64,000 bases of DNA from DAOUKH01 sp964291475 (lineage in GTDB: Bacteria > Chloroflexota > Dehalococcoidia > SHYB01), in contig OZ220083.1 of assembly GCA_964291475.2 (NCBI GenBank), positions 1 to 64,000 on the forward strand, in the 5' to 3' direction. The stretch's first letter is position 1, and the number at the start of each line of letters is the position of its first letter. Below, one piece after another: positions 52,897-62,013 of the stretch. Under the pieces are notes generated by a model. It made no database searches, had not been told where the DNA came from, and saw only the letters and a list, made by a program, of their open reading frames with translations. A program made the translations under genes and the position numbers.

Positions 52897-53214
52897 CTAC
52901 TCACGTCTCCCACCTTGCGGCAACGCAGCGTCCATCTCATCAATGCATTCGTAGATTTCGATGAGCGCGGGACGCCATATGTCTCCGTCGGCATCGTCGT
53001 CAATGTTGGCCCGCATTTCTTGCATCCGTTCAATGCGGCTTCTCAGAAAGCCACGTGTGGTCTCCCAGTCCAGCCTGTCGCAGTTCCAACATCGCCGAAG
53101 ACCACCCTCGCCCCCGATCCGGTCCTCGGCGACAATCTGTTGGCCCCACCGGCAATCGGCGCGGTTGTGATAGACCGTTGCGTGCCTGTGCTTGTGGAAC
53201 GAATGGTTCGTCAT
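52897..53214 (-). CDS. Small Cys/His-rich hypothetical protein
   Basis: The protein has 105 residues. The N-terminal half has HATVYHNRADCRWGQQI then GGLRRCWNCDRLDWE, a His/Cys plus CxxC arrangement that could bind zinc. The C-terminal half is helical (RMQEMRANIDDDADGDIW). GC content is lower than in neighbours. No family is recognised. Could be a recent acquisition; convergent with the UGSC-partner gene. Confidence 0.55.
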   Translation of the reverse strand: MTNHSFHKHRHATVYHNRADCRWGQQIVAEDRIGGEGGLRRCWNCDRLDWETTRGFLRSRIERMQEMRANIDDDADGDIWRPALIEIYECIDEMDAALPQGGRRE

Positions 53215-53616
53215 GCGAGAAGCCCTTTACGGAAAGCGCCTTTGGCATATAGCAGATGTGGATTCTGCGGAGCCTACCACTAGGCCTGTCGCCTCCACAA
53301 TCTCATGGCGGTACCCGCGGGGAAAACCCAAGGGAATGAGAAGCCTGACGTCTCCCTGCCCCACGCTGGCGGCGCGCACTCGGCGACTTTGGCGGCATCG
53401 TAGCCGACTGGGAAGAAGGTCAGTGAACTGGGGCGGTTGGCGGGGGGCCCCTCATTTCAATCTTCTCCCGAGGGAGAAGAGGTAGGACCGCCCACACCAC
53501 CCCTCCGACGCGCCTAGCGGCGCGTGCCCTCTCTCAGTCTCCCCCAGAGGGGGAGAGGTTTAAGGTGCTGCTCCAGAGGGGAGAGGTCGGGGGAACGGGC
53601 GATTCGCGAATCGCCC
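53215..53616. repeat. Intergenic region with palindromic repeats
   Basis: No gene is seen. 53380-53407 repeats, with one mismatch, the tail of the CoA-transferase gene at 53642-53669. 53449-53484 and 53528-53560 are members of the palindrome family, and 53597-53616 is a GGGCGATTCGCGAATCGCCC hairpin. Confidence 0.65.
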
Positions 53617-54819
53617 CTACACTACGCCCGCTTCGCGGAGGTCGGCGACTTTGGCGGCGTCGTAGCCGAGGATGTCGGCGAAGACCTCTTCGGAGTGCTG
53701 GCCGAGGAGGGGCGAGGGCTGCTCGACGGTGGGGGAGTCGGAGAGCTTGATGGGGTTGCCGATGAGGCGGACGGTGCCCCTGACGGGGTGCTCCATGTCG
53801 ACGATGGTCTCGCGTTCGAGGAGGTGGGGGTTGGTGTGGAGGTCCTCGGCGTTGAGGCAGGCGCCGGCGGGGATGCCGGCCTCGCCGAGGATGCGCATCG
53901 CCTCGAACTTGTCGCGCTGTTTGGTCCACGACTCGAGGGCGGCGTCGAACTCCTCGGCGTGCTCGTTGCGGAAGTCGCGGTCGGCCCAGCGGGGGTCGTC
54001 GGCCATGTCGGGGCGGCCGGCGATGCGGAGGATGGTGGCGACCATCTGAGGCATGGCGCCGAAGGTGATGACGATGTAGTCGTCGTCGCCGCCGGGGGCG
54101 CACTGGTAGGTGCCCTTGGTGCTCTGGCCGAAGTAGACGTTGCCGGTGCGCGGCACGTTCTTCCCCGTCTCGTGGTAGTCGCGCGACCAGATACGGCAGA
54201 GGTTGGCGACGGCGTCCTGCATAGCGACCTCGACCTTCTGGCCGCGTCCCGTTATGTCGCGCTGGTGGAGGGCGGCGAGGATGCCGATGGCGAGGTGCAT
54301 GCCGGTGCCGGTGTCGCCCAGCGTCGGGCCGGGGCGCGTCGGCGGATGGCCGGGAAAGCCGGTGGCGCAGAAGGAGCCGCCGGTGGCCTGCCCGATGGTG
54401 TCGAACGACTTGTAGTTCCGGTAGGGGCCGTAGGTGCCGAAGCCCTTGACGCGGGCCAGCACGATGCGCGGATTGACCTTGGCGAGCTCGTCGTAGCCGA
54501 GCCCGAGCCGCTCCAGCGCGTCGGGTGCGAGGTTCTCGGCGACGACGTCGGCATGCTTGAGCAGATCGAAGAAGATGGCCTTGCCCTGGGGGTCCTTCAG
54601 GTTGAGGGTGATCGACCGCTTGTTGGCGTTGAGCAGAAGGAAGTAGTAGGAGTCGACGCCCGCCCCGCCCTTTCCGGCGCGGCGGCCGGGGTCGCCGCCC
54701 TTGGGCTGCTCGACCTTGATGACGTCGGCGCCGAGGTGGGCGAGCACCTGTGTGGCGGAGGTGCCCGCCTCGAACTGCGTGAGGTCGAGGATGCGGATGT
54801 CCTGCAGGGCTTTGCTCAT
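53617..54819 (-). CDS. CaiB/BaiF family (class III) CoA-transferase
   Basis: The protein has 400 residues from ATG 54819 with CTGGAGGACACC upstream; the frame is open to 54963. QDIRILDLTQFEAGTSATQVLAHLGADVIKVEQPKGGDPGR, NANKRSITLNLKDPQGK and YDELAKVNPRIVLARVKGFG are diagnostic, with the catalytic Asp expected in the later VAMQDAVANL region. Transfers CoA between acids; substrate unknown. Divergent from the nitroreductase gene. Confidence 0.92.
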   Translation of the reverse strand: MSKALQDIRILDLTQFEAGTSATQVLAHLGADVIKVEQPKGGDPGRRAGKGGAGVDSYYFLLLNANKRSITLNLKDPQGKAIFFDLLKHADVVAENLAPDALERLGLGYDELAKVNPRIVLARVKGFGTYGPYRNYKSFDTIGQATGGSFCATGFPGHPPTRPGPTLGDTGTGMHLAIGILAALHQRDITGRGQKVEVAMQDAVANLCRIWSRDYHETGKNVPRTGNVYFGQSTKGTYQCAPGGDDDYIVITFGAMPQMVATILRIAGRPDMADDPRWADRDFRNEHAEEFDAALESWTKQRDKFEAMRILGEAGIPAGACLNAEDLHTNPHLLERETIVDMEHPVRGTVRLIGNPIKLSDSPTVEQPSPLLGQHSEEVFADILGYDAAKVADLREAGVV

Positions 54820-54943
54820 GGTGTCCTCCAGGGAAGCGCGGCCTGTGGTGTAAGATGGCCGCGCCGTCATTCTAATCGCGGGCGGCGCGCTCGCCAGCCC
54901 CGCGTCCGGCCATTTCGCAGCGTCCCAGGAGGAGCAACAAACC

Positions 54944-55576
54944 GTGGATTTCTTCGAGGTCATTCACTCGCAGCGCTCGATTCGCAAGTACAAGCCCGAC
55001 GACGTGCCCGACGAGGTGCTGTGGCAGATGCTGGACGCGGCGATCCGCGCGCCGAGCGGGTCGAACACGCAGCCGTGGATCTTCGTCGTGGTCAAGGACG
55101 CGGCGAAGCGGGAGGCGATCGCGCAGGCGCTCCGAGACACGGGGCGCCCCGAGGACATGGCGTCGCGGCTGCAGGACGTCCAGGACGACCCGGTGCGCGT
55201 GCGGAGCCTCGGCAACGCGGTGGCGCTCTTCCGCGACATCGCGGCGGCCCCCGTGCTGATCATCCCCTGCCTCTACAACGTCACGTCGCCGAACGCGGAC
55301 ATCAACAGCCTGCTCGCGGGGTCGTCGATCTACGGCGCGGTGCAGAACCTGATGCTGGCGGGCCGCGCGCTCGGCGTCGGCTCAGTCCTGACGACCTTCC
55401 AGCAGTTCATCACACCCACGCTCGCGAAGGAGCTCGGCATTCCCGACGACGCCCTGGCGACCTGCGTCATCCCGATGGGCTACCCGCAAGGACAGCGCTT
55501 CGGCCCCACCACCCGCAAGCCCGCCGAGACGGTGACCTACTGGGACTCGTGGGGGACGGTGAAGGCGCGGGGGTAG
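54944..55576 (+). CDS. Nitroreductase-family flavoprotein
   Basis: The protein has 210 residues from GTG 54944 with CCAGGAGGAGC upstream. DFFEVIHSQRSIRKYKPDDVPDEVLWQML and AAIRAPSGSNTQPWIFVVVKD give the FMN-binding start. The C-terminal GVGSVLTTFQQF and IPMGYPQG are typical. Reduces nitro groups or quinone-like or enone substrates with NAD(P)H through FMN. Divergently paired with the CoA-transferase. Confidence 0.93.
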   Translation: MDFFEVIHSQRSIRKYKPDDVPDEVLWQMLDAAIRAPSGSNTQPWIFVVVKDAAKREAIAQALRDTGRPEDMASRLQDVQDDPVRVRSLGNAVALFRDIAAAPVLIIPCLYNVTSPNADINSLLAGSSIYGAVQNLMLAGRALGVGSVLTTFQQFITPTLAKELGIPDDALATCVIPMGYPQGQRFGPTTRKPAETVTYWDSWGTVKARG

Positions 55577-55679
55577 CGGCGGCGCTGCCTTCCCTCAGGA
55601 GGGGACGGGCGCCCACAAGGGGCGCAGGGCAGCAACGGTGGACGGGTCCGAAATCAGGCCAATGCTCCCGGAGGGGTTG

Positions 55680-57422
55680 TCACTGCCACGAAAAGATCAG
55701 GGCAGACCTGCACTCCGCCCACTGTAGGACATTCACCTCGACGGTGTACGTGCCTGGTGACAGTACGCCGAAGTCCGCGTCGCCGATGAGAAAATCCTCT
55801 GGGTCAAAGACATGAAGCGGTTGGTCGTTGGGCCCGGTTCCTTCGTAAAGGAGAATCTGTTGCAAAGGGCACGCCTGGGTTAGGGAGACCTCAACCTCCT
55901 CGCTGTCATTTAGCTGGAAGACTTCGTAGTGGGCGCGGCTTTCCGCTCTGTGCGCCGAGCCGCAGGCGCTCAATGGCTCGATGGAGAACCAGGCGATGTG
56001 CCGCCATTCCTCGGGAGGCAGAACGCCGGCGCTACTCATTATGCAATTCGCATAGGGCGCGTCGGGTTCCTCTGATTCTATCGGGGGAAGCACGTCAACG
56101 AAGAAATCGACCGCCGAGAGCTTATCGTGGTAATCACAGGGCAGGAAGTGCGCTTCCTGCCTGTGCAATTGGAAGTGATACGTACCTACCGGGAGCACTG
56201 TGGACGCAGTAATCCGACGGGGCCTGTAGGCGCGGCCGGGAGGTGGCTCCGCAGCCGATTCGGGCTCTAGCCGAAAGAGATGGGCATCAGGGCCGGCCAG
56301 CCATAGCTTGTCCCTGAGATCGAAAGAGCTACCCGAAACGTATTGCCATGCCTCACCGAGAATCGTCTTGTCGGCCGGCACCCCCGAAAACAGAATCCTC
56401 CGCTGCTGGGGCGGCGGCACTTCATGCTGCCACCAATGCCGGACCAGTTCCCCTCCGGCGTCGATGGCCGCCTGGTTCAACCGTTCACGATAGTACTTCT
56501 CCGAGAGACATTCCTCATACCCGGAAACGCCTTCACTCTGAGCGCGCTTGATCGAGCCTTCCAACTCCGCAATCCTCTGCCGCAATTCTTCCAGGCCGAT
56601 GTTCTCTTGCGCCTCGTGCCCCGGAGCACTCCCCGGCGCCTTCAAGAGAAACCGTTCCGACCCCTGCGGCGTCACATCGGCGGCCGGTAGCCACACCCTA
56701 TTGAAGCGGCTGTCGAGTCGATATTCCGGCGCTTGGACATCTCCCTGCAGCGTGAAGCTGTAGGAATCGGTTGACTCCGGTAAAGGCTCCCCGCACTTGC
56801 CATCCCAGGAGGGCCTCTCCTTGACGAAGAGAATTGCTTCGCGCTCTCTCCATGTCGGTGCGGAGCGGCGAAGTCGGGAGCGAGCCGCGGCTATCGCGCC
56901 CCCTTCAGACTCATACACTTCGTAGCGGGACTGGAATGAATCGCCAGAGGCTCCGAACGAAACATTCACGAACAGAGATTCCGTCCCTTCGCCCTTCAGG
57001 AACTCGTATGCCTCGAACTCGTACCTGACCACCGGTATCCAATAGCGCCCATCCGACCATCTACACTCTTGCCTAGCCCTGCCTTCCAGAGACTCCAGCT
57101 TTGCTCGGACCACTAAATCGGAATGGAAGATACGTTCCTCTAGGCTAGTGAAACCGTCGAAGTACGGCCCGGAATCCGTGACTCCAATTACCGTCGGCTC
57201 CGGCGGATGGGCCGGTACCGCCACCGTAGGGATCGCCCCCTCCACTTCCGGCGTCACCGTCGGGCTGGGCGGGGGCGCCGTTGCCGTCTCCGTGGGGGTC
57301 GCCTCCTCCACCTCCGGCGTCGCGGTCGGGTCGAGCGGACGCGCATCGCAACTCAGGAGAACGAGAAGGAGCGCCGCCGCCACTATTGCCTGTACCAGCG
57401 CCACTCGCACAGCCTGAACCAC
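55680..57422 (-). CDS. Secreted lipoprotein of unknown function with Thr/Pro-rich linker
   Basis: The protein has 580 residues. Signal peptide and lipobox with Cys25 (LLLVLLSC; Leu at -2 is unusual). Residues about 30-80 hold two near-repeats (TPEVEEATPTETAT, TPEVEGAIPTVAV) forming a cell-surface linker. The rest is a large extracytoplasmic region without a family I recognise, including a helical segment about 280-320. Base composition is below the window average. Probably acylated and anchored outside the membrane. Confidence 0.75.
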   Translation of the reverse strand: MVQAVRVALVQAIVAAALLLVLLSCDARPLDPTATPEVEEATPTETATAPPPSPTVTPEVEGAIPTVAVPAHPPEPTVIGVTDSGPYFDGFTSLEERIFHSDLVVRAKLESLEGRARQECRWSDGRYWIPVVRYEFEAYEFLKGEGTESLFVNVSFGASGDSFQSRYEVYESEGGAIAAARSRLRRSAPTWREREAILFVKERPSWDGKCGEPLPESTDSYSFTLQGDVQAPEYRLDSRFNRVWLPAADVTPQGSERFLLKAPGSAPGHEAQENIGLEELRQRIAELEGSIKRAQSEGVSGYEECLSEKYYRERLNQAAIDAGGELVRHWWQHEVPPPQQRRILFSGVPADKTILGEAWQYVSGSSFDLRDKLWLAGPDAHLFRLEPESAAEPPPGRAYRPRRITASTVLPVGTYHFQLHRQEAHFLPCDYHDKLSAVDFFVDVLPPIESEEPDAPYANCIMSSAGVLPPEEWRHIAWFSIEPLSACGSAHRAESRAHYEVFQLNDSEEVEVSLTQACPLQQILLYEGTGPNDQPLHVFDPEDFLIGDADFGVLSPGTYTVEVNVLQWAECRSALIFSWQ

Positions 57423-57509
57423 CCCCTGACTCTGGTACGCGCAGTATAGGGTGGCCGGACGTATTCGGCTGTGCGACGCGCGGGGCCGCTTTGACCGCCA
57501 TCCGCAGTA

Positions 57510-57560
57510 GGCGCGCCCCTCATCTCAATCTTCTCCCGGGGGAGAAGAAGTGGGAGGGCG
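57510..57560. repeat. Palindromic repeat unit
   Basis: A single CTCATCTCAATCTTCTCCC / GGGAGAAG unit of the window-wide family, between convergent-end genes. Confidence 0.6.
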
Positions 57561-58682
57561 CTACGCCTCCAGCTTGTAGAGGCGGCGGGCGTTGCCGGAG
57601 AGGACCTTCTCGCGGTGGGCGGCGGGGAGGTCGGCGCAGATGCGCTCGATGAAGGCGGCGGACTCCGGCCACGTCGAGGTCTCCATGGGGAACTCGGACT
57701 GCCACATGATGTTGTCGACGCCGATGAACTCGCGCTGGAGCATCCCCGCCTTCTCGGCCCACGTAGTGACGTGGCACTGGCGGTTGAAGAGCTCCGACGG
57801 CTTGATCTCCATCCCTTCCTTCGCCAGCTTCGAGGCGCCCCACTCGTGGTCGGAGAGCTCGAGCTGGAAGCAGAGCCAGTTGATGCCGGCGGCGGCGAAG
57901 ACGACCTGCAGGGTGGGAAAGCGCTCGCCGATGCGGGAGAGGACGAAGCTCGAGACGACCATCGCGCTGCTCACGGGGCGGCGCACCGTCTCGAAGGCCC
58001 GCGAAGTGGCGGGGTCCCAGCGGTCGTAAAGCTCGAGCATGTTGCGCTGGCTGGTGCCGGAATGGAAGCAGACCGGCGCGCCCGCCTCGTCGATGGTCCG
58101 CCAGAGGGGGTCCCAGTCCTCTTCGTGGAGGTGCGGCGCGTCGGTGTTGATGTGCCAGGGGAACGGGGCCATGACGACGCCCTTGTGGCCGTTCTTCAGC
58201 GACCGTTCCACCTCAGCGCGGGCGTCCTCGACCGAGGTGACGGGGACGATGCACTGGGGAACGAAGCGCGGACTCGCCGCCCACGTTTCGAGCAGCCAGT
58301 CGTTGTAAGCGCGGACGCAGGCGATCTGCAGCTCGGCGTCGGCGATGGCGCCCAGCGTTTCGCCGCCGATGCCCGCCGCCGCGGGGTAGAGCACCGACAC
58401 GTCGACGCCGTCGCGGTCCATCGCCGCGAGGCGCGCCGCCGGGTCGAAGGCTTCCTTGGGGACGTCGGCCCAGCGCTGGGGTTCGTCGTAGCGGTTCTCC
58501 GACAGCGCACCCGTCGGCGCCAGCCGGGGCTCCTCGCTCACCCTGCCGTCGATCGTCCACCGCTCGGTGCCGCCGTCGAGCTGCACGATCTGGGGGACGC
58601 GCTCGCCCCACCGGTCGGGGACGCGGCTCGTCCAGAGATCGGGCGGCTCGATGACATGGTCGTCTGCTGAGATTACCTGCAT
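57561..58682 (-). CDS. Amidohydrolase-2 family protein (ACMSD-like)
   Basis: The protein has 373 residues from ATG 58682 with AAAGGTG 9 nt upstream; the frame continues to GTG 58694. MQVISADDHVIEPPDLWTS has the DxH start (SADDH). FHSGTS, FPTLQVVFAAAGINWL and IMWQSEFPMETSTWPES follow, matching the amidohydrolase-2 class that includes decarboxylases such as ACMSD and gamma-resorcylate decarboxylase. Tandem paralogue of the next gene. Confidence 0.88.
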   Translation of the reverse strand: MQVISADDHVIEPPDLWTSRVPDRWGERVPQIVQLDGGTERWTIDGRVSEEPRLAPTGALSENRYDEPQRWADVPKEAFDPAARLAAMDRDGVDVSVLYPAAAGIGGETLGAIADAELQIACVRAYNDWLLETWAASPRFVPQCIVPVTSVEDARAEVERSLKNGHKGVVMAPFPWHINTDAPHLHEEDWDPLWRTIDEAGAPVCFHSGTSQRNMLELYDRWDPATSRAFETVRRPVSSAMVVSSFVLSRIGERFPTLQVVFAAAGINWLCFQLELSDHEWGASKLAKEGMEIKPSELFNRQCHVTTWAEKAGMLQREFIGVDNIMWQSEFPMETSTWPESAAFIERICADLPAAHREKVLSGNARRLYKLEA

Positions 58683-58721
58683 GCTTGGCATCACCTTTGT
58701 GTTCTGGAAGCGCGAGGGCGG

Positions 58722-59885
58722 TTAGAGGCGGTAGACGCGCTTGGCGTTGCCCGCCAGGATCTTCTCCCGGTCCTCGGGGGAGACGTCGCCGAGGCTGCCC
58801 TCGATGTAGCGCGACGAGTTCGGCCAGATCGAGGTCGGGTGGGGGAAGTCGCTCTCCCACATGATGCGGTCGGCGCCGATGACGTGGTGGTAGGCCAGCC
58901 CCTTCTGTTCGTACCAGAAGTCGACGTGGCCGTGTTGGCGGAAGAGCTCCGAGGGCCGCGTGGGGTGGCCGTGCTCGGAGAGCCGGCATCGCTCCCACTC
59001 GTGGTCGCACATCTCCAGCACGTAAGGCACCCAGCCGACGCCGCTTTCGGCGACGACGAACTGCAGGCCGGGGAAGCGGTGCAGGATGCCGGAGAAGAGG
59101 ACGTAGCTGATGAACTGGGCCTGAAGGTTGAAACCGATGGTGCCGGCGAAGGCGCGGCTGAAGCGCGGGCTCAGGCCCGGCTTGGGGTCGATCCACATGC
59201 GGATCGCGCCGCTGCCGCCGTGGAAGTGGAAGGGCATTTGAAGCTCTTCCGCCGTGGCCCACAGCGGGTCCCAATAGGAGTCGATGAGGTGCGGGAGCCC
59301 CTTCTGGTGGGGCGCGGAGAGCATCAGGAAGCCCTTGTGCCCCCGGCTCGCGGTGTAGCGCAGCTCGTCGACCGTGCCCTCGATGTCGGAGAAGGGGAGC
59401 ATGGTCAGGGGGATGAAGCGCTCGCTGACGTCGAGCCACTCCTCCACCTGCATGTCGTTGTAGGCCCGCACGCAGTCGCTCTCGAAGTCCGGGTCCTTGC
59501 CGAAGAAGGGGAAGGTGAGGCCGACGTTGGGGTAGAAGACCTCGCCGTCGACGCCGTCGGCGTCCATCGCTTCGAGGCGCGCCCGGGCGTCGTAGACGCT
59601 CTTGGGCACGTCCTCCCAGCGGGAGGGCAGCGTCTCGCGGTCGGGCATGACGGCATGGCAGGTCGAGGGGTAGGGCGAGTGAGGCTGCGCGTCGAGCGTC
59701 CAGCGGTGGACGCGGTCCGGCTTGGGGTCGAGGAAGTAGCCGACGGGAGTCGCGCCGCGCTCCTCCTTGCTGATCTCCTCAAGCTGCGGGATGCGCTTGC
59801 CCCATTTCTTCTCGGACATGCGCTTCGTCCAGCAGTCCGCGGGCTCCTGCACGTGGGCGTCGACGTCGATGATCTTGAAGTCCAT
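58722..59885 (-). CDS. Amidohydrolase-2 family protein (ACMSD-like)
   Basis: The protein has 387 residues with GGAGGAAGGC before ATG 59885. MDFKIIDVDAHVQEPADCWTKRMSEKKWGKRIPQ has the DxH metal motif. FHFHGGSGAIRMW, LQFVVAESGVGWVPYVLEM and IMWESDFPHPTSIWPNS supply the other metal positions. It shares order and motifs with the adjacent paralogue (40 bp apart), so it arose by tandem duplication. A cupin gene is 90 bp upstream on the same strand. Substrate unknown, probably an aromatic or acyl compound. Confidence 0.9.
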   Translation of the reverse strand: MDFKIIDVDAHVQEPADCWTKRMSEKKWGKRIPQLEEISKEERGATPVGYFLDPKPDRVHRWTLDAQPHSPYPSTCHAVMPDRETLPSRWEDVPKSVYDARARLEAMDADGVDGEVFYPNVGLTFPFFGKDPDFESDCVRAYNDMQVEEWLDVSERFIPLTMLPFSDIEGTVDELRYTASRGHKGFLMLSAPHQKGLPHLIDSYWDPLWATAEELQMPFHFHGGSGAIRMWIDPKPGLSPRFSRAFAGTIGFNLQAQFISYVLFSGILHRFPGLQFVVAESGVGWVPYVLEMCDHEWERCRLSEHGHPTRPSELFRQHGHVDFWYEQKGLAYHHVIGADRIMWESDFPHPTSIWPNSSRYIEGSLGDVSPEDREKILAGNAKRVYRL

Positions 59886-59975
59886 GCCTTCCTCCGCGGC
59901 CGCTTCGCCTTCCGCGTCAGCTTATCAGATTCGGGGCCGGATCCGGCCCCCCACCGGCGTCGGCGTCCTCGGCCT

Positions 59976-60374
59976 CTACGGGATGGTCGCGCCCTGGCCG
60001 TAGAGCTGCTCGCTGGTCACCACCGGCCCGTCCACCGGCTGGTAGTCGGCGGGGCCGGGGCGGACGTTGATGAACCGGGCGCCGTCGGGCCCCGCGCCGA
60101 GCCGATACTGGATGTCTTTGGGGATGAGGATGATGCTGTTCGGGCCCAGCACCCGTTTGCCCATGTGCAGCTCCCCCTCGACGACGACGATCACCTCGTC
60201 CTGCGAGTGGCTGTGGACCTCGGTCTCGTAGTCCGGCGCGACGTTCATGATGAAGGCGCGCATCCCCTCCTCGACCTCGCCGACGACCTGGACACCTCTT
60301 TTGCGGCCATCCTCGGTCTTCGTTTCGCGCACCCAGCGCGCCTCTTCGACGTTGGTGATGACGATCTTGCTCAT
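59976..60374 (-). CDS. Cupin-domain protein
   Basis: The protein has 132 residues from ATG 60374 with GCGGAGGGGGCGC upstream. Cupin motif 1 VAPDYETEVHSHSQDEVIVVVEGELHMG and motif 2 PNSIILIPKDIQYRLG are clear, so a metal site with His-His-Glu is likely. Same strand as the two amidohydrolases; possibly a dioxygenase or isomerase of the same pathway. Confidence 0.87.
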   Translation of the reverse strand: MSKIVITNVEEARWVRETKTEDGRKRGVQVVGEVEEGMRAFIMNVAPDYETEVHSHSQDEVIVVVEGELHMGKRVLGPNSIILIPKDIQYRLGAGPDGARFINVRPGPADYQPVDGPVVTSEQLYGQGATIP

Positions 60375-60495
60375 GCGCCCCCTCCGCGTGCCTGACGTGT
60401 GCCGCCGCAAGCCTAGCACATCGGAGGCCGCGGGCGGTGAGGGCTCCTCCCGCCAAGCCCGCCTGACGACACGTCCGCTACACTACCGCCGCCCC

Positions 60496-61224
60496 ATGAG
60501 TCCTCCCACACCCTTCGCCTTCCAACAGATCTTCAATTTCCGCGACCTTGGCGGTCACGTTGCCGGGGATGGCCGCCGTGTCCGGTCCGGCGTCCTCTAT
60601 CGGTCGGCCGCCCCCACGGATGCAACCGAGGCGGACTACAAGTTGCTGGAAGGGCAACTCGGCGTGCGGACGCTGCTCGACCTGCGGCATGCCACGGAGC
60701 GCGAGCGGTTCCCCATGACGCGCGCATGGCCGGGACGCGAAGTCCACCTGCCCCTCTTCAGTCCGGACGACACGCTGCGCCAGTTTCCCACGCTCGGCGA
60801 GGGCTACGCGGACGCGCTCAACAGGCCGCACGTCGCCATGCGGCTCCTTGAGGTGCTTTCGCTGGTTGCCCGAGAAGACGAGCCTCCCGCCGTTTTCTTT
60901 TGTTCGGCCGGCAAAGACCGGACCGGGCTCGTCGCCGCGGCCATCCTGAGTTCGCTCGGCGTCCCCGACGAAGCGGTCGCGGATGACTTCGCCAGGAGCG
61001 CGGAATCGCTGGAGACCATGTATGCCTTCTGGGCCAAGCGTCCAAACTCAGCCATCGAGGAAACGGTGCGCACCTTCCCGCATGTCATGGGAGCGCCCCG
61101 CAACGCGATGACCCACCTGCTGGCGAAGGTGCGCCAAGACTTCGGGTCGATGCGGGGGTACCTGACGGCGCAGGGGGCGGACTCATCGCTGTTCACGGCA
61201 CTTGAATCGCGCCTCCTTGTTTAG
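60496..61224 (+). CDS. Tyrosine-protein phosphatase (dual-specificity/PTP3-like)
   Basis: The protein has 242 residues. FNFRDLGGHVAGDGRRVRSGVLYRSAAP begins the family. The P-loop is FFCSAGKDRTGL with Cys136 and Arg142 (CX5R). Matches the Y_phosphatase3 type (IphP/LipA-like). May remove phosphate from phosphotyrosine or lipids. Divergent from the cupin gene. Confidence 0.9.
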   Translation: MSPPTPFAFQQIFNFRDLGGHVAGDGRRVRSGVLYRSAAPTDATEADYKLLEGQLGVRTLLDLRHATERERFPMTRAWPGREVHLPLFSPDDTLRQFPTLGEGYADALNRPHVAMRLLEVLSLVAREDEPPAVFFCSAGKDRTGLVAAAILSSLGVPDEAVADDFARSAESLETMYAFWAKRPNSAIEETVRTFPHVMGAPRNAMTHLLAKVRQDFGSMRGYLTAQGADSSLFTALESRLLV

Positions 61225-61305
61225 GCGCCACGGAGTACGGACGGGCGACTCCCCGAGCATTCGGTTATGCTTGCGCCCCAACCAAGACTCCTGCGGAGGA
61301 CGACC

Positions 61306-61842
61306 ATGGCCGACGACATCATGGCTCTCTACAGCACGACGGTAGCGCGCGCCCGCGCCGCGGTGGACGGCGTCGCCGACGACCAGCTCGGCCTGCCGAC
61401 GCCGTGCTCGGAATGGAACGTCGAGCAGCTCCTCGACCACATGGCCGGGGCGCAGACGGGCATCGCGGGCATGGTCACCGGAGGCGAAGTCGCCGCCGAG
61501 GGCTCGACGATGGACAAGATCGACGCGGCCGCATCGGCGATCAACAAGGCCGCGGCCGAGCCGGGCGCCCTGGAGAAGGTAGTGGAGAGCCGGATGGGCG
61601 AGATGCCGGTGGCGCGCATGATCGGCATGGCCGTCGGCGACCTCGCCATTCACACCTGGGACCTCGCCAAGGCCACCGGCCAGGACACCGCCCTCGACAG
61701 CCCCGTCGTCGACTTCCTCTATCCCCTCATGGAAGCCATCTCCAAGCGTGACCCCAGCCCCGCCTTCGCCCCACCCGTCGACGTCCCCGGAGACGCCCCC
61801 CGCCAGGACAGGCTCATCGGCTTCACCGGCCGCCACCCGTAG
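61306..61842 (+). CDS. DinB-like/TIGR03086-type metal-binding protein
   Basis: The protein has 178 residues from ATG 61306 with GCGGAGGACG upstream. LPTPCSEWNVEQLLDHMAG, GDLAIHTWDLAKATG and the C-terminal GFTGRHP fit the mycothiol-dependent maleylpyruvate-isomerase-like/DinB fold. Metal-coordinating His residues are in LLDHM and IHTWD. May be a thiol-dependent transferase or isomerase. Follows the tyrosine phosphatase on the same strand. Confidence 0.85.
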   Translation: MADDIMALYSTTVARARAAVDGVADDQLGLPTPCSEWNVEQLLDHMAGAQTGIAGMVTGGEVAAEGSTMDKIDAAASAINKAAAEPGALEKVVESRMGEMPVARMIGMAVGDLAIHTWDLAKATGQDTALDSPVVDFLYPLMEAISKRDPSPAFAPPVDVPGDAPRQDRLIGFTGRHP

Positions 61843-62013
61843 GCGGGAAAGCGAGGGGGGACAGCGCCCGCCCTCAGTCCCTCCCAGAGGGAGGGCGGTT
61901 TAAGGCGCTCCCCCGGAGGGTAGATGGGGAGGGGTGTCCTTCCCTAGCACCCGCCCGCCCCCTCGTCTATCATGACGCCGACTCAAGCGGACGGCCCGCA
62001 CCAGGAGGATTCG
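61843..62013. repeat. Short palindromic-repeat tract
   Basis: 61870-61925 holds a degenerate CAGTCCCTCCCAGAGGGAGGGCGG unit. It is followed by the CCAGGAGGA ribosome site of the hydratase gene. Confidence 0.6.
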
